Origin: Dioszegia crocea
Taxonomy: Eukaryota > Basidiomycota > Tremellomycetes > Tremellales > Bulleribasidiaceae
NCBI GenBank assembly: GCA_001600615.1
Contig: BCKK01000003.1
Coordinates: 1,536,181-1,600,180, forward strand
DNA length: 64,000 nucleotides
Direction: 5' to 3'
Made by a program: the position numbers and the translations under genes. Below are positions 9,890 to 22,014 of this stretch, one piece after another (the first letter of the stretch is position 1; each line of letters begins with the position of its first letter). The notes beneath the pieces are model-generated. The model was not told the DNA's origin and ran no database searches. It was given only the letters and a program-made list of their open reading frames with translations.

Positions 9890-12800
9890 ATGTTGTCGAG
9901 GATACTCTTATGTGCTGTGGCCTCAGCGGCAGTCATCAGCGCTGCCCCACTTCAAGCGACATTCTCCTCCTGCGAGTCGAACTACAATGCCGCGGCAGGC
10001 ATTAATCGGTTGAACGTGTCCAGCGTTTATGCAGATCTTGTACCTGGGTACAGGGCGGCGCAGCTGGGTCTTGCGGGAGAAGGGTCAGACGTATTGAGGG
10101 TGGACGTCTTTGGGACTGTTGGATCGACAGTAGTAGGGTTTGATGAATCAACAAATAAGCTTGGTGAGTTGTTTCGTTTATTGCCGACATCTTCGATATA
10201 GCTAACACCCGCAGCTACTCTATTCACGGACACCAGCATTGGCGGTATATCAGTCTATAAATCCGCATCTTGGGTTTGCAATTCGATCTTTCCCGCAACT
10301 CTTCCAACCCCCTACACACCCTTCAACACGACCTACTGTCCCTTACCTGCAGGACCCTTTGCCCTCAATCTCACTATACCTCTCTACCGATCATACGCCT
10401 TGACGACACTTTCGACCCAAGTACGGGTTGTCGACACTTCCATATCAGCCAACACGCTCTCTTGCGTCAATATCACCTTCACGCCCTATAATCACGACGG
10501 ATGGTATTACCACCTGTTCCTGTGGCTGCCAGCGGCGCTTGTTGCTGGATTCTGGGCAACGAGCTGGGGAGCGAGATTTGCGGCGGGCTGGGTGGTGGGT
10601 AGTGGTGTTGCGGAATATGGAGTGAAGGATCAGCATGGAGAAATGAGGGGGAAAGAGCTGGATAAGGCGGGTAGAAGGGATGCGAGGATGCGGAAATGGG
10701 GAACGATGCTGGTTAGTGGTCTAAGCGGTGAACGGTTGAGCGTTAGCTCGGGATTGTTGAGGTTTGGTGAGTCAGCTGCGTAGTGCCTAGCTTCCGTATG
10801 GGATCAGAGTAAAAGCTGACACGGTAGTTACTCCTGGATTGAGGGACATCATGTATCACATACAGTTCTGCACGATGTTGGTCATGATTGCTGTGACTTG
10901 GCCTGGATTTGCCTGTAAGCTGAGCCGTCGGAGTCTTCCGTACCTAAAGCTGACATTGTAGATCCTATCGTGGCTAAGCTAGCTTGGGCAGATCTGGTAT
11001 GGAGTAAGTTGACCATTCCTCTTCCCGATTACTTCCTAACCACCAGATTCAACAATCATTTCCGGTACTGCACCTCGAGTCAGCGCATACCCTACCAGCG
11101 CGACACTCCCCTCGGCCTTTTTCACCCAAATCTCAGACACCCTCTACCCCCTCTACCTCGACACAAACACCTTCAACCCTCTCCTCGACCTCGGCACATC
11201 CTCACCTGGCATCGAATCCTTCGCAGCTGCAGTAGGTCTCAGACCACAAGACCTATTCGGCACATGCCTCGTCATATTCTGCATTATCGCCGCTGCCATC
11301 ATCATCATCTCGGTCCTGATTTGGGTAATCCACGCCACTACCGAGACGTTCTCATCGGATCGACGTCGGACACCGGCCACACCTGTAGCTGCCAAACGTC
11401 AGAGTTACGGTACAGGCAGTGCTAGTCCAGCTGCTAGTATAGCCGGCGATAAGCTGTACGATCCCAAATCCGGCACGACTTCCCCAGGTTGGGGAAACCA
11501 GCTTGATCAGCTCCCCATTACAACCTCTCAAGAGGGAGTCGGACGACCGGCCAGAGGCGGACCCACTAAATTCCGCCGAGCATGGTGGCGTTTCCGACCT
11601 AAAGGAGAAGCAGGGGCTTTCCACGCTGCGGCATTATACGGCAACTTACTCCGTCTCATCCTCATCTTTCACCTCCCCATTACGATCTTTAGCACCTACC
11701 AACTCGTACTCGGTTCGCGCGCCTCCATCGTTTCCCGAGTCTTTGCCGCTTTGGCCCTTGTGTTCATTTCAATCCTCATCCCCGCGGGGGTCATGTGGAA
11801 AGTGTACAAAACGCCAAGTGGGAAATTGTACGATGCCACACGAACCCTCTTGGCCATGGGCACAATGTACAATCACTACGTGATGGACAAGCAGCTCTTC
11901 CGGCTGTGTCCATTGTTGGCGAGTCTCGTGACGGGGATAGTTGTGGGTGCGGGCCAGGGAAGCGGGATTGCCCAAGCGGTGATCGTTGTGGTCGTGGAGT
12001 TGATTATGCTTGTTGCGCCGGCATTGTGGTATCCCTGGGGCGAGGGCGCTAGTATGGGTGCACCAAGTGTCTTCAAGGGGGTAGTCAGAGTGATTAGCGC
12101 TTTGCTAGTTATGCTTTTGAGTCCGGTCGTAAGTCTTTACCCTGCCGCCTGTTTCCAGCTAATATCCAGTTCTCAATGACTGAACTTGCCCGAGCTTGGA
12201 TAGCCTACACCGTCCTCCTCCTCAACGCAATCGTTTTCCTCTTTTTCCTCTTCATGCTCCTGACGAAAATCGTCGAGGGCCTCATCCGCCTTTCTGGCGG
12301 TGTCCATTTCGACGAATCCACCCACCCGCTCGACGGTGGAATCTTTGCCGCTATAGCCGATCTCGACTGCCTAAATGGCGTAACAGGCGGGAAAGCGGCC
12401 GCTCGGAAACGGCGTAAAAGGGGATCGAGACAATTACAGCGGAATGTCTCTGCCCAGGGCAACGTGACGACTCAGCGGATGCTCGATAAGTATTCCCAGG
12501 GGATGAGGGAGCCGGCAAGTCCAGAATATGAGACTCCTGGGAAATACCCCAGTCCATATCCACGGATGAGCGAGGGTTACTTCCCAACGGTTCCGATGGG
12601 TATTCAACCGCCGCTTGGACCTCCTCCAGCGATGGAAAGGCATAGTTCCGATTCGAGGACTGAGGAATTGGCGGGCGGCGGGAATATTATGGATGCGTGG
12701 AGGACTCGATCGAATGAGGGTTATATCACTCCTGCGTCACCTTACGCTCCATCGATTGGGTCGGGTTATCTATATGCGTCAGGCTCGAGGTTATCTCCAC

Positions 12801-14341
12801 CTGCGACTAGTGCCGGAAACGGTGGTCCCAGTCGGAGCTTCTCAGTCGTTAGGGGCGGACGGGCAGATATCGATAATCCCTATGATGTGCAGATGGGCTC
12901 TGACAATGGTCAAGTCAGAGGAGGAGGCGTCAATGAATTTGGCCGATCACTCTCCCCACCCGTCGTTCGCGTCAGTCACGCCACGATGCCCAGTCGACCC
13001 TTGCACCAACGCGAATATTCAAGTCCGGTGATTATTGAATCCCTCGATGCGGCCACGCCGGGCGTGTATGGTCCAGTATCACCGGGTGGGAATGGGATGT
13101 ACTCTACGTATCCTACCAATGCCAACAAGCGACACTCGGGATCAGGCGGCATGGAGCCGGTCGAACTCGTCCCTCTCCGTCCGCCAGAAATGACCATTCC
13201 CAAACGTCGATCTTTGAATGATCTGAAGAATGAGGCGGAATCGGCCGCGTCGGAGGATGAGTCGGAATCGCCTAGGGGTAAAGGGAAAGGCAAAGAGAAG
13301 AGCGGGAAAAGAATGTGGTTTTCGCGTACTGCGACGGAAGACACGGAGGAATCGGATGATGAGCCCGGACCGAGTCGAAGGCGGGGTACGAGTCAGGGTA
13401 GTAAAGCCCAGATGGGCGTTATGGAGATGGGGTATGAAGGAGGGGAAGAAAAGAGAGGATGGAGGAAGAAGTTGGGTCTTGGGCGGAAAGTGCCTCAAGA
13501 GGAAGATGATGAGATGAGGGATGAGAATAAGGCGAGGAAGGACGCTTTAGCAAATGAGTCAGGGGCGTTGTTTGCGGGTGTGGAATCGCCAGTTAAGCAA
13601 CGGCCGAAGGGTGTGCCGGCGTCAGCGAGATGGTCGAGGTCTAGTCAGGCTGTAGGGCCCGCCGGATCGGGATCAGGCGATGGCGGTGGAGGGAAGAAGG
13701 GATTTGTCGTCCATCGGAAACCCCAATCACCATCTACCAACCCTACACCCCTTTCACCGCCTTCATCTACTGGTAGACATCGCGCACCCCTCATTCCTCT
13801 CGGACCTATCCCCACTCCCGTTCGTCCTGGATCAGACGAAGAAGAAACTCAACCCCGAAGTTTCAGAGTTAAGCGTATGAATCGACCCACACCTACTCCT
13901 GTGCCTTCGCGAGGTGGCGAAATGCGCAGTCTGCCAGGAAGCACCAAGGCCAGTCCGCAGGGTTTGCAGGCTGGCACTATGGATAAGGTGGTTTATCCTC
14001 CTCCGCCCGCCTCAGGGAGGAAGTTTGAACCAGCGGGCGGTGCGGATAGTGAGGGTTCTGATGGTGGAGGAAAGAGGAGCTTCAGGGTAATTAGGCAGGC
14101 GCTGCCAGGTGCAGGGTCTAGAGGGCAATCTGCGAAGACTACGTCAGTCGGATCTGGCGTTGGGGCTGGGGCCGAGGCTGGCCCTGAGTCGGGAGTTGGG
14201 AGCGGAGAAGGGAGATCGTCTTTCGTTGTTCATCGCTTGACGGATCGAAATGTCTCATCTGGCGCGCAATCAACGACGGAAGAGGTTGATGTTGGAGGAT
14301 ATTCAGCGGATGCTTTCGTGCCTTATGGTTCTGCGCGATGA
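9890..14341 (+). CDS. TRP-like (Flc/Pkd2-type) fungal membrane protein with long disordered tail
   Basis: Fungal TRP-like proteins (ML-like lipid-binding domain followed by a TRP transmembrane domain) act in ER/plasma-membrane calcium flux, FAD transport or wall maintenance. Seen: a signal peptide (MLSRILLCAVASAAVISAAP), a Cys-containing lumenal domain to about residue 180 with N-glycosylation motifs, several hydrophobic helices from about 185 to 725 (HLFLWLPAALVAGFWATSW; LVIFCIIAAAIIIISVLIWV; LVFISILIPAGVMWKVY; YTVLLLNAIVFLFFLFML), then a hydrophilic tail of about 670 residues rich in Gly, Ser, Pro and Lys/Arg. Exons: 9890..10163, 10215..10766, 10828..10914, 10962..11003, 11047..12128, 12170..14341, giving 1402 aa in frame. 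The family call is good; the transported ion or ligand is not known. Confidence 0.85.
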
Positions 14342-14703
14342 GTGTAAGCTCCGAGAGGGAGTTTGGGCAGGGGAGACCAGGTTGGGATGAAATCGACACG
14401 GGATGAGACCTGCTTGTTTGTGCTTTGGCGTTTCATATATTGTGTAGCGTTTATATACGATCGGATCGAGGATAACGTAGGATTAGAAGGGAGGAGGGCT
14501 ATAATATAATTAGGTATTTAGACATCTGTATCACGATTGACTCCAGCTTGATGCGACCAATAGATATGAGTTCTCATGTTGCATAGTCTGTCTGTTTTCG
14601 TCAAATAGAGTTGGCATAATCACAAACACGCATCATTCCTCGCTTCCTACCCACATTCACACTCAGCACTCCCTGCTGTAAACAATCCCGTTCCATCCAA
14701 CCA
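14342..14703. other. Convergent 3' intergenic region
   Basis: This 362-bp gap between two convergent stop codons is AT-richer than the genes, with TATATA-like stretches near 14435-14520 that suit 3' end formation. No gene is supported. Confidence 0.4.
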
Positions 14704-16100
14704 CTAGTGAATGCTGTTGTCCTTGAATGAAGCGCGCTGAGTCCAGGCACTACAAAAGATCAGCTCCAGTCTCTTCAGATATTTGACTCAACACTCACTC
14801 CCAGTACTTGAATACGGCCGGGTCGAAAGCGTGACCGCCAGTCTTCTCCTGTAGCTTCTTGATGGCTACATCGGATTTAGATCCAGGCTCAGCCCCGGCA
14901 TTAGTCACCATCCTAGCGAGCCAGGTGATGATGTGGACTATGAAGACTGTCAGCTGGGTTCCCTCGTAAATAAGCCTCCAAAAGAATCATGAGCAACTCA
15001 CAGTCTGGTTCTCCGGGGTTGGCACCGCCTGCAAAAGGTCCCTCAGTCTTCTTGATTGCCTGAGTGATCACGCCCCTGATCACAATACCGGCCGAGTTCC
15101 ACATTTCCTTCGTAGCCTTGTAGTGCGCCTGCTTGGCTGCGTCCTGGTCTCGTCAGCTGAGGATCTTGTGTTGGGGTGTGCAAGAATGAGCTGACATCAG
15201 GGTTACCAGTATAAAATTCCAAAAGCTGCTTGTTTCCGGCCTGCTTGTCGGTGAGGAACTTCTTGAACTCTGAAGGGGCGGAGGGGGCGTAGCTAAGCTA
15301 TCAGCTTTGGCCCTGCAGCGCAGAATCAAACGGCCGAGGAGACCGCTTGTCCTGAGAACGCGCGGAGAGGACGCGCGGAGGCATCATTCGGATACGCTAA
15401 GAACTTACTGGTCCAAAGCCTTCTGTCTGCCCTCGAGGAACGCTTTGGGCATCCCGTTCTTCTTGGACTCGCGGTCTTCCTCTGAGATGGACATGAGTAG
15501 GGTTGCATTGGGGTCGTGGTTGGCACCGTGGACCTGGAAGTCAGTCAACACTATTGCCCGGATGGACCGAGACAAGCGTCCATAACTTACCTCTTCAATG
15601 ATGCTGGTGCTGGTGTGTGCGGACACACGGGGAGGGTGAGGAGCCCGCCTCAAGATCTCACTGACGACTTCCTGCCTTCGTCAGCTGGGACAATGACTAA
15701 TGACCAGGTCCGCAACATGCAGCTGAATGGTGAACACGTACAGTAGAATCAGTGTAGGTCTTGCCGTCGACGACAAGAGTGGGGACAGTGCCGTTAGGGT
15801 TGATCTTCAGGTACTCAGGGTCGAAGTTCTTGCCCTGGATTTTGAGCTTGGACCTTGTCGCGTGTGGGGAACAGAGGAAGCGTCCAGCTCACCTCGGCAA
15901 GAACAACAGAAACCCATTCGATCTGATCAGAAGGGATATCGGCCTCGGCAATGGCGATCTTGGGGACATTGGCCCAGCACGATCCGCCAAATTCGTAAAT
16001 CTCTAAAGCGGGGCGTCAGCACGATTTGATGATGGAGCGCTGAGGAAGCGTTGTGGGAAGTCTGGAATAGGGTCCACTTACTCATCTTGGAGTCTGCCAT
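14704..16100 (-). CDS. Glutathione S-transferase-fold protein
   Basis: The product (about 283 aa) has a thioredoxin/GST N-terminal fold: IYEFGGSCWANVPKIAIAE, LINPNGTVPTLVVDGK-like sequence (KINPNGTVPTLVV) and a YTDSTEVVSEIL continuation typical of the cis-Pro and glutathione-binding Ser region, followed by an all-helical C-terminal domain ending FHIITWLARMV and FDPAVFKYWDAW. Exons (minus): 16082..16100, 15893..16002, 15742..15834, 15591..15671, 15409..15533, 15196..15292, 15002..15143, 14799..14937, 14704..14749, in frame. One intron (15293..15408) is 116 nt, about double its neighbours. It may be a conjugating enzyme or a GST-like stress protein; the substrate is unknown. Confidence 0.8.
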
Positions 16101-16607
16101 TGTGTACTTTCTGTGGTGTCCGTGTATATCAAGGGGAAGAGGATGGAAAAGTTGATTGTTAGTGATGGGGTTGGGTAAGGAATGTTAGCAGTAACAGGGT
16201 GGAATGGGAGAAGCCGGGCTCCACCCAGATTCAGGCACGCGAACCGTGCGTCATACCTTCACGTGACATGTTCCAGTAGAGCTCGCGCTGTCAAGCTGAG
16301 GGTCAAGGCAAGACCTGGCAAGACGATGTTGGACTGTACTGTCGACCGAGCTTATCACGGTCCTCGCTCGGATAGAATATGGGGATACGGAACATCAAAG
16401 GATGGCTGCCCCAGAAAATTGAATATACGTGATGTGAAAGCAGACGCAAGTGGTCATATATTTACTAAGTCGGCGTGTACAACTGATCTATCTATGGTAC
16501 AACTCAGCAAGGGCGACTTAGGAAGACCAGTCTGGACTACTGCGCGGCGTGAAGATCGGGCAGAAGTGGCTGTCTAGCCTCCCTCAAGCGCCTCCAACTA
16601 CGCCTGG
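16101..16607. other. Intergenic region upstream of GST-like gene
   Basis: This 507-bp gap holds the promoter of the minus-strand GST-like gene and the 3' end of the next minus-strand gene. The plus-strand frame 16182-16577 has no codon bias or domain I trust. No RNA gene recognised. Confidence 0.4.
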
Positions 16608-17100
16608 CTATTGCGCCACACCCTCCCATTCATCCACCACATAGGCATTCCCCCCCTTCCTCCTCATAACCTTCACATCCCTTTCTCTTTGTTTTGTCCG
16701 CCTCTTGGCCTCCCTCCCTAGTTCCGCCGAGTTACCCACTGGCGCCGAGCCAGGGACCGCCGCCCAAGCCGCTACCTCAAACTGGACCGCCTCATCTTCG
16801 AGCAATGTCGTTTGCGCTATTCGTCTTTGGGCGCGAGTGCGACGTACACCTCGGACGAACGAGCCGATCTGTAGTATCAGCATAGATTCATAAGCAAGGC
16901 GCGAGTCTGGAACTGCGCACCAGCCTGACTAGCGCCATACGGAATGCCGGTAGCGGACTTACTTTTGCAAACAGTATGATGGCCGTTATCCCCAAGACAA
17001 TGATACCGGCCGCAATGGTGAAGCGGATGATCTTGCTCGTGCCAAAGCTGCTCGCGACATCTGAGGATGTGGGTGTGTCGGTGGGGGAAGGGTCAGACAT
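16608..17100 (-). CDS. Single-pass membrane protein, function unknown
   Basis: Two exons (16963..17100 and 16608..16868) encode 132 aa. The N-terminus is short and polar (MSDPSPTDTPTSSDVAS), followed by one hydrophobic helix (FTIAAGIIVLGITAIILFA, about residues 27-45), then a strongly basic Arg/Lys-rich segment (FVRGVRRTRAQRR and RRTKQRERDVKVMRRKG) and an acidic end. The basic patch after the helix suggests an N-out, C-cytosolic single-span protein of an inner organelle or the ER, by the positive-inside rule. I do not recognise the family. Confidence 0.7.
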
Positions 17101-17693
17101 GGGTTTGTCATGTCAAAGCGGAGGTGGTGGGTGGCAAACTTGGCCGCGGCCGGAATGATATCCGGGTTGTTCGGGGCTAATTTCAGGAATTGCCTCATAC
17201 GGAATTCGGGGGTTAAGGGGGTCCATCAGGGAATGATGCGTGTGTCTCAGGGTCCAAGATCTCGGCAGCGTGGAAGTTACTGTAAAAAGTCTAGTCCGGA
17301 CGGGTGGCTCGGGTGTGGGATGAGGTGAGCTGAAAGGAGGGTGGGGTGGATGTTGTGTGTTGTGTGTGTATCCTCCATCTACCCATCCTTTAGGTTATCT
17401 CTCAACCTAACTCTATCCAAGGCAACACCGCCCGCTAATACCCACATCGCATATCAACAAAAGGGCAGCATTCATAAGCCCACCCACTCTCATTCCCACA
17501 CTTTTAGCTGCCGATACATACCACTTTGTCAGCACCGTCAGCCATTTGTCAAACTCAGACATAAAGGCACTACGGTTGCTTTGCCTACACTTTGACTCGA
17601 AAGGCACAGACTCAGCCTATATACGCCGGAGCCGAGATCGGCGCGACTCAACCTTGTCGCCATCATCAACAACAACAACCCTGAGGTGATCCC
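17101..17693. other. Divergent promoter region of membrane protein gene and Sfp1-like gene
   Basis: This 593-bp gap has a CT-rich plus-strand section (17380-17690) that looks like the 5' leader of the zinc-finger gene, including CAACAACAACAAC-type repeats just before its start. No separate gene is supported. Confidence 0.4.
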
Positions 17694-20160
17694 TTGCCCC
17701 ATCTCCTCACCTACATGGCCTCCCACACCATGCCGCCACCTACCCAACCCCAACCCGTTAATCGGAACGGACGATCATCACTCGGGATGCAGGACTCGGT
17801 CGCCGGGCCCTCATCAATACGCATGGGCGCTTCGCCTATGGCTGGAATTAGCTTTACAAATGGTGGAGGCTTCTCGTTTGACAAGAGCGGCGGCAGGAGT
17901 GTCAGGCAGGGAAATGCAGCTGGAAGTTACGGCGCAAGATTCTATGGCGGAGGGTGAGTTTTAGGCCATATACATCGGTGGCGAGCTAACTGTACAGCTT
18001 TGATTCTCCCTCACATCCCTTTTCAACCAGCATCACAATGGACGGATCGTCCTTCAATACCTCCTCTGCAGCTTTCAATCTGCCCCCTCCCCTCTCCACA
18101 TCCGCTTCGTTCCGAGGTGGCCGATCCTACGCCGCCGCCGCTAAAGGCGAGCGAGACCATCCCCTCCGTAGCCATCACACCGGCAATAACCCAGGCGCCC
18201 TATCCACGTCTTTCGCCAGCATGTCATTCCAACCCATGTCATTCTCGTTTGGCGCGGGATCATACTCCAAATCCCAAGTCCACTCGCTCATGGCGCGTGA
18301 CTCGAGCGCAAATCGGGCGCGAACCGACGCGGAATTGACGCGCACATACGAATGTTGCGGAAATACACATCACGGCCTGCATGATTTGTTAGAGCACGTT
18401 GAGGATGCTCATCCATTCATGGATAGCGAGCCTGTACCCGGAGAAAGACCCACACCACATATAGGCTTCTCGCCACAGGTGTTGGCGATGGAGATGGATA
18501 TGGACGTGGCGGAAGCCCCAAATTTAGGAACTATAGAGGAAAGGGGTTCAGGTGCTGGTTCACCTAGAGATTCAATGTCTCCTAAAACTGCACCTCCTAT
18601 ACCTACCTACCCTGTCCCAACCTCCGCATCATCGTCAAAACCTAGTACGCCAAACGAAGGCGCACCATCACCCGCCGCGTTACAAATCTCAGACATCCTT
18701 ACGTCACCTTTTGCGAGTTATCTCGTTGGGTCCTCAAAACCCCCTACCCAACCCCCATCGGCAGCTAGCAATGCTTCGACATCATCCTCACCTCCAGAAG
18801 TCAACCTGACTACCCCCATGACATCCCAACAACCCTCTCCGGTCTTTGCCGTACCCAAAGTCGGTCCCACTCGCGGTTTCCTCGGTTCCACCTCTCGCCT
18901 CCCACAACAACGATTCGACCGAGCCTTTAATGAAGTCGTTGCTGGGTCACCTAAGAGTGCTGAATCGCAACTCCCCGGTGCGCCTAAACCTCCTAAATCG
19001 AACACCCCCACCGCTGTCGCTCCAGGCGTCCTCTTCGCCTCGGCAGTGGCAAATTTGGGTATTCCTACCACCCCACCTATACCCGGTCAAACCGTCGACT
19101 CTACTACCACTCAGACCACCGCACCAGGTGCGGCGCAAGATTCTACATTGGGAAATGTGGCGTCGGGGATCGCCGGATCGGGCTTTGGCGCAACAGAACC
19201 AACACCGAGCCCCTTTACAATTTCTAAGCCTTGGCGATGCCCCACAGTCGGTTGTAGCAAGGTCTACAAGCAGAGCAACGGATTGAAGTACCATCTACAG
19301 CGCGGTATATGCGACAAATCTGTAACGATTGCGGTCGATAACGGGCTCACACTCGAGGAAGCAGAGGAAAAAAGTCGCCCTTTCGTATGTGCCGTCGGGG
19401 CGGGCTGTACCAAGAGGTATCGGCAGTTGAATGGCCTTAAAGTGAGTTCCCCCGCTTCTCCTGCTTTCTACGACCCCGGCGTGGTGATCACAGAGTCAAA
19501 ACTCCGACTTTTGGTTGAGGAAGATGATCTTGAGTCGGGATGATGTCTGGTGTCATACTGAGACATGTTTCTAGGCCTGAGCTGATCCCTTTTTAGTATC
19601 ACTACCTCAACAGCGCAGAGCACGGGCAGTACGGCTTGCGTCTGCTTCAACTTGGGACACATCCAACACCAGCCTCCACAGCCTCAGGGAGCAATTCTAC
19701 CCCAAATACGACCCCTTCCGCCCCCAAACCCACCCCGACTGCATCTACCTCTACCCCCACCGCCTCTTCATCTACTCCTACCCCCACAAATCCCAGCCTG
19801 AGCGCCATCAGGCGACCTATCCCCACTTCCACATCGACAAATGCCACCGCGACCTCCTCAGCCGCCACTGCGTCAACTGCTTCTCGACCTTACCACATTC
19901 CTTCCCAGATCGGGGCCACTCGTCCTCGGATGGGCGTCTTCCCTACCACTGGACCAGCGCACGGTCGGGCTCCAGCTCCAGGAAGTGGGATAGGCGGATT
20001 AGCCGGTATTGGGCGTGCAGGAGTGCCCGTTAGGCCGTCTGTACATTCTGCTACGGGCGGTGCTGGCGCTGGCGGAATGCAGGGTCAAAAACCTCCACCG
20101 GCACAATTACCGCCTATACAACGAGGGAGGGATGCGGTGTTGTTTGCGATGGATCTGTAA
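17694..20160 (+). CDS. Sfp1-like C2H2 zinc-finger transcription factor
   Basis: Sfp1-type factors control ribosome-biogenesis and growth genes in response to nutrients. The product (755 aa) has a degenerate upstream finger (YECCGNTHHGLHDLLEHVEDAH, about 203-225) and the characteristic split C-terminal pair: RCPTVGCSKVYKQSNGLKYH (about 498-518) and FVCAVGAGCTKRYRQLNGLK followed by YHYLNSAEHG (about 549-577). The NGLKYH core is diagnostic of this class. Between them lie long Ser/Thr/Pro-rich segments. Exons: 17694..17953, 17998..19441, 19597..20160, in frame; the start could also be Met at 17715. A shortened paralogue sits at 22900..23798. Confidence 0.85.
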
Positions 20161-20616
20161 GGGTGGTGCTGGCGGTTGTTGGTTGTTGGTTGTCATGTCT
20201 GAACTGTATCATATTTTTATTTCTTCACTTATTATCCCCCCTCATTCCCCCTCCACCCAGTTCAAAAACTCATACCGCTTCGGTATCACATCACAGTTGT
20301 ATCTATGGTCTTAGCCCTCACTACCCTTACCCCACATCACACCTCGAATTTTCGTCTGATATCTTCCTCCCACCCCCCCTCTTTACGTAGCTTGGCTTGC
20401 GCGGTCCGGAGAGGCTGTTGCCATTGTTGTAACCTCTCCTTTCGGTATTGCGCCGTAATAGTATTATGTCTTTGGTGATGACTTGATACATATATGCATT
20501 GATATAGATTTCCAATTCCTGTACCTCCAACACATTGGGCTTCCGAACTCGAGCAGGATTTGATATACAATAGGGGTCCCTAGCAGTCAGCATCGCTTTC
20601 CCAACTGATATAATAC
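20161..20616. other. Convergent 3' region, possible extra exon of F-box-like copy A
   Basis: This gap follows the zinc-finger gene. On the minus strand, the sequence after the copy A remnant has a donor-like GTGAGT at the Leu codon (near 20618) and an open frame 20327-20580, so a C-terminal exon is possible by comparison with copy B. I would not call it a gene. Confidence 0.3.
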
Positions 20617-20901
20617 TCACAATCGGGCCTGTTTCACCAAACTGTGGAATGCCTTATTGTACTCATTATTCCTGAAATTTACATTGCGTTGGATGCAGGA
20701 TGCAGCACCAAGCGGGGCAAGATACAGAGCGAGGACCCGCGGGTCTTGCGTATAACTGTGGAATACGAATTGGACAGAGAGCTCTCGAAAGTTTGCAAAA
20801 CCTGGCAGAGGGGGTTTGAGTTCCGCGATTGTTGACATGGCCGTGCCCTCCTCTGGGTGCTCCCAAGGGGTGCGACCGAGTTGGAATTTGATATCGAGGA
20901 C
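20617..20901 (-). pseudogene. C-terminal remnant of F-box-like copy A beyond an in-frame TAG
   Basis: Directly after the TAG stop of copy A (20902-20904) the same minus-strand frame stays open for 94 codons and reads VLDIKFQLGRTPWEH, then FANFRELSVQFVFHS and LGAASCIQRNVNFRNNEYNKA. The latter aligns with LGSPRCVFQDTSLDNVKAANK in copy B and LGSERCAYQDPEQGNLAAQ in copy C. It is therefore the true family C-terminus cut off by one stop codon: decay, a recent nonsense mutation, readthrough or a base-call error. Confidence 0.6.
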
Positions 20902-22014
20902 CTACAATTGAGGCAGCGCTGAATCCAGGATTAACATGACTGCCCGTAGGTCCGATACGCGACGCAGAACGGGAGCGTGAAACTCCAGTTTGCGCAGACC
21001 GGGCCCGAGTAGTGTTGTCACTTCTCGGAACCGGGCGAAGGACAGAGGGGTCAGGTCGAAAGGGAAGACAAATTGGGACCAAGGCTCGCACCCGTGGAAC
21101 TTCCGCTGCGTGATTGTCGCAATTTTGTTCACGAGGACGTCTCCCTCCATTTTCGAGTAGTCTTGGAAATCACTCGCTGCGATCCGGCGGTCAAGCTCAG
21201 GGTTCTGATGGAGGTACCGTCCCCACAGTTCATGGCTTTCATTGGCATCGGCCAGATCCCGAAGCGTGGGATCGTAAGATATGGTTTTGATACGGAGTGT
21301 GTGATGAAAGTTTATACCGTCGTGAGACGGTATAGGAGGCAAGGTGGGCCCGGTCGTTTTGGGGAAGAGCATGCTATGGACTGGGAGGTCGACTGTAATG
21401 TGAAGGTCGACCGAGATGTTCCCGTCGCGCAATCGGACGACATAAGCATCATCCAATTCGCCAGTAGGGAATTCGTTGAGGATAGTGTTGAGTCGTGGGA
21501 AGATGCCTTGCCAGCTGTTGATGTCGTTGAGCAGCCTCTGGGGATCGAGTAAGACACGGGGAGGAGGGAGCTTGAAAGCCTTGCGGCAGATTTCGGAAAG
21601 TGGGCATATCTCGAGGATCTGGACCGCTCCGCAGTACAGAGGGGATCGTGGCTATTCCATCAGCACATTCGCGACGAGTAAAGCACAGAGCACCAGACTT
21701 GGTGGTCCACTCACGTTCTTACGCGTGAATTTCTTCAGGTTTGCGATATTAATCGACTTGAGGACGATATCCACAATGCTCGATACCCCATTCGTCTCAA
21801 GCGCCATCATCCCAGAAAACGTCCGCCTATCCAAGAGGGTGAGTATCATATGCCTGATATCGAGTGTTTCCCACACTTTTTCGGGCGGCAGTGCGGCCGA
21901 CGACTGGCTCGTCGGCTGCAATAGCAGGCTTGCCTCGACGCGTAAATTTTCGCGATTGGGCTGGGATTGTAGGAGATGAGGGCAGAGCTGCCGCTGATTT
22001 GGGCTGAGCGGCAT
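20902..22014 (-). CDS. F-box-like family protein, copy A (truncated by in-frame TAG)
   Basis: Exons 21715..22014 and 20902..21651 encode 349 aa up to the stop. Residues 47-88 form an F-box-like block (VWETLDIRHMILTLLDRRTF and following), then FPRLNTILNEFP, the signature DDAYVVRLRDGNISVDLHI, PTLPPIPSHDGINFHHTLRIK, LDRRIAASDF and ALPQL before TAG. Related genes lie at 32033..33382, 61027..62647 and 63084..64000. True F-box proteins bind Skp1 and recruit substrates for ubiquitination; here that role is inference from the helix pattern only. The intron after the F-box-like block is at the same place as in copies C and D (KFTRKN, KMSRAK, KMSRAN). Confidence 0.65.
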
